DNA of 49,106 bases. Origin: CAIJNA01 sp964516815. GTDB lineage: Bacteria > Campylobacterota > Campylobacteria > Campylobacterales > Arcobacteraceae. This document shows, one piece after another, positions 44,635 to 49,106 of this stretch; positions within the stretch are counted from its first letter, which is position 1; the number at the start of each line of letters is the position of its first letter. Below the pieces are notes generated by a model that had not been told where the DNA came from, did not search any database, and saw only the letters and a program-made list of their open reading frames with translations. The DNA lies in the NCBI GenBank assembly GCA_964516815.1, contig CAZEXK010000011.1, positions 1-49,106 on the forward strand, in the 5' to 3' direction. The translations under genes were made by a program, and so were the position numbers.

Positions 44635-45540
44635 TTGAAAATAAAAACTTTATTGTTTGGGGCGGGAGCTGGTTCAAAGATTTTTAGACAAAATGAACAA
44701 AATAATAGAATATTTTTAGCTTATATTGATAATGATGTGAAAAAACATAATGAATTGTTTGATAACTTGTTAGTCATTCCACCTTCAAAAATAAACAATT
44801 ATAATTATGATGAAATTATAATTACAACTCAATGGGCAAATGACGTTAGAAATCAATTAGTTAATGAATTAAATATAGATAATACTAAAGTCATAATTCC
44901 ACTAAAATCTGCACTAAAGAAACCTCTTCCTTTTTATGATAAAAATACAAAAGAACTTGGCAAAGATATAATTACATTTTTATCAAATGAAGCTATAAAA
45001 TCAAATATACCTTTATGTATTGATTTTGGAACGCTATTGGGAATAGTAAGAGATAAAGATATAATAGCATGGGATGATGATATTGATTTTGCACTTCCTC
45101 TTAGCTATGCAAGCAAAATAGAACAATGGTTAATTCAAACCATACCTAAAATAAATTACAATATAAAATGGACTATTGACAAGCAATTTAATGTAAATAA
45201 CAAAATTGTTTCTTATCAAATAAAATTTCAAAGTGAATCCTTTAATAATTTTATAACATCTATTTGTATAAGAGAAGATATTAATAATAACTCTATTCAC
45301 TTATCAAGTCTAGGACAATGGTATGCCCCATCAATTCACTTTTCTAAATTGGAAACTATTATGTGGAACAATACTTATATACAAGTGCCTTTTAGATATA
45401 TAGAATATTTAAATTTTATTTATGGAAATTGGAAAAAACCAAAAAAGGATATGACAGTAAATGATTATAATAATATCCAAGTAACTAAATATAATGATAT
45501 TAAAAATGCTAATTTACAAATTGTAAGAATTCTCAACTAA
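44635..45540 (+). CDS. LicD-family phosphotransferase with N-terminal Rossmann-like domain
   Basis: A 301-residue protein starting at TTG with AAAAGGA upstream. Residues 1-95 form a nucleotide-binding-like domain (LLFGAGAGSK, YIDND, DEIIITTQW). Residues 105-301 are LicD: FGTLLGIVRDKDIIAWDDDIDF (131-152) is the family's catalytic segment with R139 and D147/D149. LicD enzymes transfer phosphocholine (or related groups) from a CMP carrier to sugars. With the CMP-forming PEP mutase gene 13 bases downstream, the likely donor is a CMP-phosphonate. Acceptor unknown. No membrane helix. Confidence 0.82.
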   Translation: MKIKTLLFGAGAGSKIFRQNEQNNRIFLAYIDNDVKKHNELFDNLLVIPPSKINNYNYDEIIITTQWANDVRNQLVNELNIDNTKVIIPLKSALKKPLPFYDKNTKELGKDIITFLSNEAIKSNIPLCIDFGTLLGIVRDKDIIAWDDDIDFALPLSYASKIEQWLIQTIPKINYNIKWTIDKQFNVNNKIVSYQIKFQSESFNNFITSICIREDINNNSIHLSSLGQWYAPSIHFSKLETIMWNNTYIQVPFRYIEYLNFIYGNWKKPKKDMTVNDYNNIQVTKYNDIKNANLQIVRILN

Positions 45541-45553
45541 AGGAAATAATAAA

Positions 45554-46843
45554 ATGAAACAAATATACGTAGGAATGAGTGCAGACTTAGTACACCCAGG
45601 ACATATGAATATACTTAAAATTGCTTCATCATTAGGAGAAGTAACAGTAGGGCTTTTAACTGATAAAGCAATAGCATCTTATAAAAGACTACCTTATATG
45701 ACATATACACAAAGAAAAGAGGTAATTGAAAATATAAAAGGTGTACAAAAAGTAATAGAACAAGAAACACTTGATTACAGACCTAATTTAGAATTATTAA
45801 AACCAGATATTGTAGTACATGGAGATGACTGGAAAAATGGTGTTCAAAATAAAACAAGACAAGATGTTATAGATACCTTAAGTAAGTGGGGAGGAGAACT
45901 TGTAGAACCAACATATACGCAAGGAATTTCATCAAGTAAATTAAATAATTCACTAAAAGAAATAGGAACCACTCCTGATATAAGAAGAGCAAGACTAAAA
46001 AGACTTATAAATTCAAAAGAAGTAGTAAGAATATTAGAATCACATAATGCACTAAGTGGTCTTATAGTTGAAACTATAAAAGGTGACAACAATATAGAAT
46101 ATGATGGTATGTGGTCAAGTTCACTAACTGATTCTACTTCAAAAGGGAAACCTGATATTGAAGCTGTTGATGTAAGTACTAGAATAACAACTATAAATGA
46201 AATATTTGAAGTAACAACAAAACCTATGATTTACGATGCAGATACAGGAGGAATAGCTGAACACTTTGCTTTTACAGTTAGAACTTTAGAAAGAACAGGA
46301 ATATCTGCTGTAATTATTGAAGATAAAACAGGACTAAAAAAGAACTCATTATTTGGCAATGATGTTTCTCAAACACAAGATACGATAGAGAATTTTTGTA
46401 ATAAAATTACTACAGGTAAAAATGCAAAAGTTACAGATGACTTTATGATTATTGCTAGAATTGAAAGCTTAATACTTGAAGCTGGTATGGATGATGCTGT
46501 AAGAAGAGCAAGAGCATATATAAAAGCTGGTGCTGATGGTATTATGATTCATTCAAGAAAAAAAGAACCAGATGAAATTTTAGAATTTTGCAAAATAATA
46601 AGAAAAGACAATTCAACTATTCCAATAGTTGTTGTACCAACATCGTATAATCAAATAACAGCAAAAGAACTTGGTATTGCTGGTATAAATGTAGTAATTT
46701 ATGCAAACCATATGTTAAGAGCTGCCTATCCAGGTATGAAAAATGTTGCCAAATCTATTTTAGATAATGATAGAAGTAAAGAAGCTGAAAAAGATTTACT
46801 TTCTATTAAAGAAATTTTAAATCTAATTCCTGGTACTAAATAA
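45554..46843 (+). CDS. pepM: Cytidylyltransferase-PEP mutase fusion (Fom1-like)
   Basis: A 429-residue two-domain enzyme. Residues 1-135 are a TagD-like nucleotidylyltransferase with the H14-P-G-H17 motif and a RYxxx-like ISSSKL end. Residues 150-429 are phosphoenolpyruvate mutase, which forms the C-P bond: D228-x-D230 (YDADTGG), the diagnostic E256-D-K-T-G-L-K-K-N-S265 loop, and R302 in IARIE. Fom1 of fosfomycin biosynthesis has the same domain order, and its first domain activates 2-hydroxyethylphosphonate with CTP. Shine-Dalgarno AAAGGA precedes the ATG. Stop overlaps the next start (TAATG). Confidence 0.92.
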   Translation: MKQIYVGMSADLVHPGHMNILKIASSLGEVTVGLLTDKAIASYKRLPYMTYTQRKEVIENIKGVQKVIEQETLDYRPNLELLKPDIVVHGDDWKNGVQNKTRQDVIDTLSKWGGELVEPTYTQGISSSKLNNSLKEIGTTPDIRRARLKRLINSKEVVRILESHNALSGLIVETIKGDNNIEYDGMWSSSLTDSTSKGKPDIEAVDVSTRITTINEIFEVTTKPMIYDADTGGIAEHFAFTVRTLERTGISAVIIEDKTGLKKNSLFGNDVSQTQDTIENFCNKITTGKNAKVTDDFMIIARIESLILEAGMDDAVRRARAYIKAGADGIMIHSRKKEPDEILEFCKIIRKDNSTIPIVVVPTSYNQITAKELGIAGINVVIYANHMLRAAYPGMKNVAKSILDNDRSKEAEKDLLSIKEILNLIPGTK

Positions 46844-47910
46844 TGGCACTAGATACAAATACTTTCGTAGAAGAATTGATAAAAGAAAAATATACACATC
46901 TTTGTGTAGTCCCTTGCAGTTTTGCAAAAAACTTAATAAATTGTGCAATAAATAATAAAAATATAAAATATATTCCAAGTGCAAGTGAAGCAGTTGCTTG
47001 TTCTATTGCTGCTGGTCTTAAAATGTCAGGAAAAAAACCTATCGTAATTGTTCAAAGCTCAGGTATTACAAATATGGGTTCTTGTATTACAAGCTTATTA
47101 AAACCGTATGATGTTACTTTCCCTATGCTTGTATCACAAAGAACATATAAAGAAGGGGATAGTGAAATACAACACCAACACCTAGCAACAAATCTTACAA
47201 ATTTAATACAAGCATATGGATATGAGCATACTATATTAGATAATGAGAATATAAATAATGCAATTTCCCAATTAAATATATGTAATAATTCAAATACAAT
47301 ATGCATACTTCCTAAAGATTCATTTTCTAAAGTTACTTTGAAAAAAGAACATGAAATAAATCTTTCTTCATTTACTAAAAGAAGTGAATTTTTAAAGTCT
47401 TTAAATAAGAATTTCATAAATGATGATACACTGTTTATAGGTACAACAGGAAATACTGCAAGAGAAATGTATAACTTTATGCCAGATACAAACAACTTTT
47501 ATATGGCAGGGAATATGGGTGGAGCTTTAAGTCTTGGACTTGGAGCTGCACTTGCAAATAAAGATATAATTGTATGTGGTGGAGATGCTGAGTTTGTTAT
47601 GCATATGGGTGGACTTACAACTGCTGGTAGATATGAAGATATAAGCCTTACTTATATATTATTTGACAATGAATCAAACAAAAGTACAGGTGGTCAAAAT
47701 ACTTATCAAAAACATTTAAACTATATAGATATTGTAAAAAGTACTAACATAAAAGTATCAAATAATATAGTCAAAACATTAGAAGAATTTGATACAATAA
47801 TTTTAGAAAATAAAAAAAATACTGGAATAAGATTTATTTATGTTAAATGTGACTTGGATGAGGAAACTCCTAGACCTCCTTTAAATATAGTAAAAAGAAA
47901 CGAGTTTTAA
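46843..47910 (+). CDS. ppd: Phosphonopyruvate decarboxylase
   Basis: Thiamine-diphosphate enzyme that decarboxylates phosphonopyruvate to phosphonoacetaldehyde and so pulls the unfavourable mutase reaction forward. The ThDP/Mg motif reads GGDAEFVMHMGG...LFDNESNKSTGGQ (GDx...N). E63 region ASEAVACSIAAG is the activating Glu site, and SSGITNMGSCITSL is typical of the family. Full length at 355 aa. One base overlap with pepM and no gap to the dehydrogenase gene. Confidence 0.93.
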   Translation: MALDTNTFVEELIKEKYTHLCVVPCSFAKNLINCAINNKNIKYIPSASEAVACSIAAGLKMSGKKPIVIVQSSGITNMGSCITSLLKPYDVTFPMLVSQRTYKEGDSEIQHQHLATNLTNLIQAYGYEHTILDNENINNAISQLNICNNSNTICILPKDSFSKVTLKKEHEINLSSFTKRSEFLKSLNKNFINDDTLFIGTTGNTAREMYNFMPDTNNFYMAGNMGGALSLGLGAALANKDIIVCGGDAEFVMHMGGLTTAGRYEDISLTYILFDNESNKSTGGQNTYQKHLNYIDIVKSTNIKVSNNIVKTLEEFDTIILENKKNTGIRFIYVKCDLDEETPRPPLNIVKRNEF

Positions 47911-48981
47911 ATGACAAATAACTTCTCTTATTGTATGCCTACAAAAATTGTTTATGAAATTAACTCTATTAATAATATAAGTAAATATACAAAAAATAAA
48001 AGAACTTTACTTATTACATCTGAGGGTTTTATAAAAAGAGGTTTAATTAAAAAAATAAAAAACTTATGTACAGATATTGTATATACAGTTTCAAATATAA
48101 AATCACATCCAGAATTTAAAGACTTAAAAGAAATATATAAAGATATTTTAAATATTGATTTTGAACTTATTGTTGCAATTGGCGGAGGAAGTGTATTAGA
48201 CGCTTCAAAATACTTAAGTGTTTATAATAAAAATAAAGATTGTGAGTTTGTAGAAAATTTAATTAAAAATAATAATAAAAATAGCTATAAACTTACTCCA
48301 ATTATATCTATACCAACAACAGCAGGTACAGGTAGTGAACTTAGCCCATGGGCAAGTATTTGGGATATGGATGAAAAAAAGAAATATTCATTACATTTAC
48401 CAGACTTATTTGCTAAAGTAGCTATTTATGATCCAAGTTTAACTTTGAGTGTACCTAAAGATATTACAATACAAACAGCACTTGATACACTTTCTCATGC
48501 TTTAGAATCTATATGGAATATAAATGCAAATGAAATAACAATATCTTATTCAATAAAATCAGCAAAACTAATTGTAAATAATATAGTAAATCTATCAAAT
48601 AACTTAGATAATATAGAATATAGAAGTCATATTATGAAAGCATGTATGTATGCAGGATTAGCTTTTTCAAATACACAAACTGCAATAGCACATGCAATGT
48701 CGTATTATATTACTGCACACAAAAATGTACCTCACGGAATTGCGTGTAGTTTTACACTTCCACTTTTAATAGATAATATAATTGGAAAGTATGATTTTAT
48801 TGATGATGCTTTAAAAGAAATATTTGGAGAACTTTCATCTAATAAACTTAGAATGATTTTTAAAAATCTTAATATTTCTACAAAATTTGAAGATTATGGT
48901 ATAAATGAAGAAGAGATTGAATCTTTAAAGTTATCTTTAGTAAATAGTTCTAGAGCTGGTAATAGTTTGGTTAAAATATAA
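47911..48981 (+). CDS. Iron-type alcohol dehydrogenase, probable phosphonoacetaldehyde reductase
   Basis: A 356-residue group III (iron-dependent) alcohol dehydrogenase. NAD(P)-binding GGGSVLDASK, IPTTAGTGSELSPWASIW and the metal ligand motifs D-x3-H (DTLSHALES) and H-x3-(Y) and H in AHAMSYYITAHKNVPHG are present. Family members PhpC and FomC reduce phosphonoacetaldehyde to 2-hydroxyethylphosphonate. It follows the decarboxylase stop with no gap. No aminotransferase (PhnW) is present, so the alcohol rather than 2-aminoethylphosphonate is expected. Confidence 0.88.
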   Translation: MTNNFSYCMPTKIVYEINSINNISKYTKNKRTLLITSEGFIKRGLIKKIKNLCTDIVYTVSNIKSHPEFKDLKEIYKDILNIDFELIVAIGGGSVLDASKYLSVYNKNKDCEFVENLIKNNNKNSYKLTPIISIPTTAGTGSELSPWASIWDMDEKKKYSLHLPDLFAKVAIYDPSLTLSVPKDITIQTALDTLSHALESIWNINANEITISYSIKSAKLIVNNIVNLSNNLDNIEYRSHIMKACMYAGLAFSNTQTAIAHAMSYYITAHKNVPHGIACSFTLPLLIDNIIGKYDFIDDALKEIFGELSSNKLRMIFKNLNISTKFEDYGINEEEIESLKLSLVNSSRAGNSLVKI

Positions 48982-49082
48982 TTAATGATGATTATTAAAA
49001 AAACAACTTAATAGTAAAAATAGGTGCTTAAAACCCATCTCAAACTATGGTATATTAGGAGTAAACAAAGGTTTATTTACAA

Positions 49083-49106
49083 ATGGCTGTAAAAAAGTTC
49101 AAAGAT
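49083..49106 (+). CDS. Possible start of another gene, cut by the window edge
   Basis: ATG followed by eight sense codons (MAVKKFKD) to the window end, with AAAGG 11 bases upstream and AGGAG further up. Too short to identify. A competing frame ending at 49105 (PISNYGILGVNKG...) is also open, so the frame is uncertain. Confidence 0.25.

Noticed and set aside
49033..49105. Alternative frame at the right edge reading PISNYGILGVNKG
   Set aside because: Protein-like but without a start codon in the window; it conflicts with the ATG frame at 49083 that has a ribosome site. Cannot be resolved from 100 bases.

Overview
The window is strongly AT-rich, tightly packed bacterial chromosome from the Campylobacterota, most likely an Arcobacter-type genome (Arcobacteraceae). 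This is inferred from the proteins: a non-classical succinate:quinone oxidoreductase of the SdhA-SdhB-SdhE (CCG-domain) type, a short CheZ-like phosphatase with the epsilonproteobacterial D-x3-Q/RQKIER signature, Asn at the main quinolone-contact position of GyrA (as in wild-type Helicobacter), AAGGA ribosome binding sites and TTGnTATAAT extended -10 promoters. I saw no rRNA, tRNA, CRISPR array or intact insertion sequence.

Layout. Bases 1-658 are the 3' end of a large surface protein (probably type I secreted). From 671 to 14885 almost everything is on the minus strand: a RecD2-type helicase with a small partner gene, a Cache/HD-GYP c-di-GMP phosphodiesterase, a hemE-led operon (hemE, radical SAM enzyme, zinc-ribbon protein, rhodanese, DUF1059-like protein), thiol peroxidase, gyrA-asd, argJ and rpmB. 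Bases 14989-21745 hold a SPASM radical SAM enzyme, an MsrA-thioredoxin-MsrB fusion, yebC-bcp, cmoA with a second methyltransferase, and two unknown genes. Bases 21778-26449 carry sdhABE, read from an unusual triplet of tandem -10 elements, and an orphan P63C-domain protein.

Bases 26994-29330 (plus strand) are thiL, truD and the CheZ-like gene. Bases 29350-36025 (minus strand) are a long run: ubiX, coaD, tmk, hisS, cysE, a TauE/SafE permease and a fusion of two conserved families (TIGR03546 and TIGR03545) that are usually separate genes. Then come a resolvase-fold protein that has lost its catalytic residues, uvrC, and a DUF4116-like protein. Bases 40200-42564 look like a decaying accessory stretch: a frameshifted marC relic, an intact LysE exporter, a solitary ZnuA-type metal-binding protein, and a DUF4395 gene that has lost its start codon and is frameshifted.

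The most interesting part is the right end. After a two-component system (42615-44434) and a perfect 11-bp inverted repeat overlapping a -10 element, four plus-strand genes are stacked almost without spacing: a LicD-type phosphotransferase, a cytidylyltransferase-PEP mutase fusion with the domain order of Fom1, a phosphonopyruvate decarboxylase and an iron-type alcohol dehydrogenase. Together they predict PEP -> phosphonopyruvate -> phosphonoacetaldehyde -> 2-hydroxyethylphosphonate -> CMP-hydroxyethylphosphonate -> transfer to a cell-surface glycan or lipid. That would be a compact C-P-bond surface decoration system. The function of each step rests on family knowledge; the assignment to surface decoration is inference.
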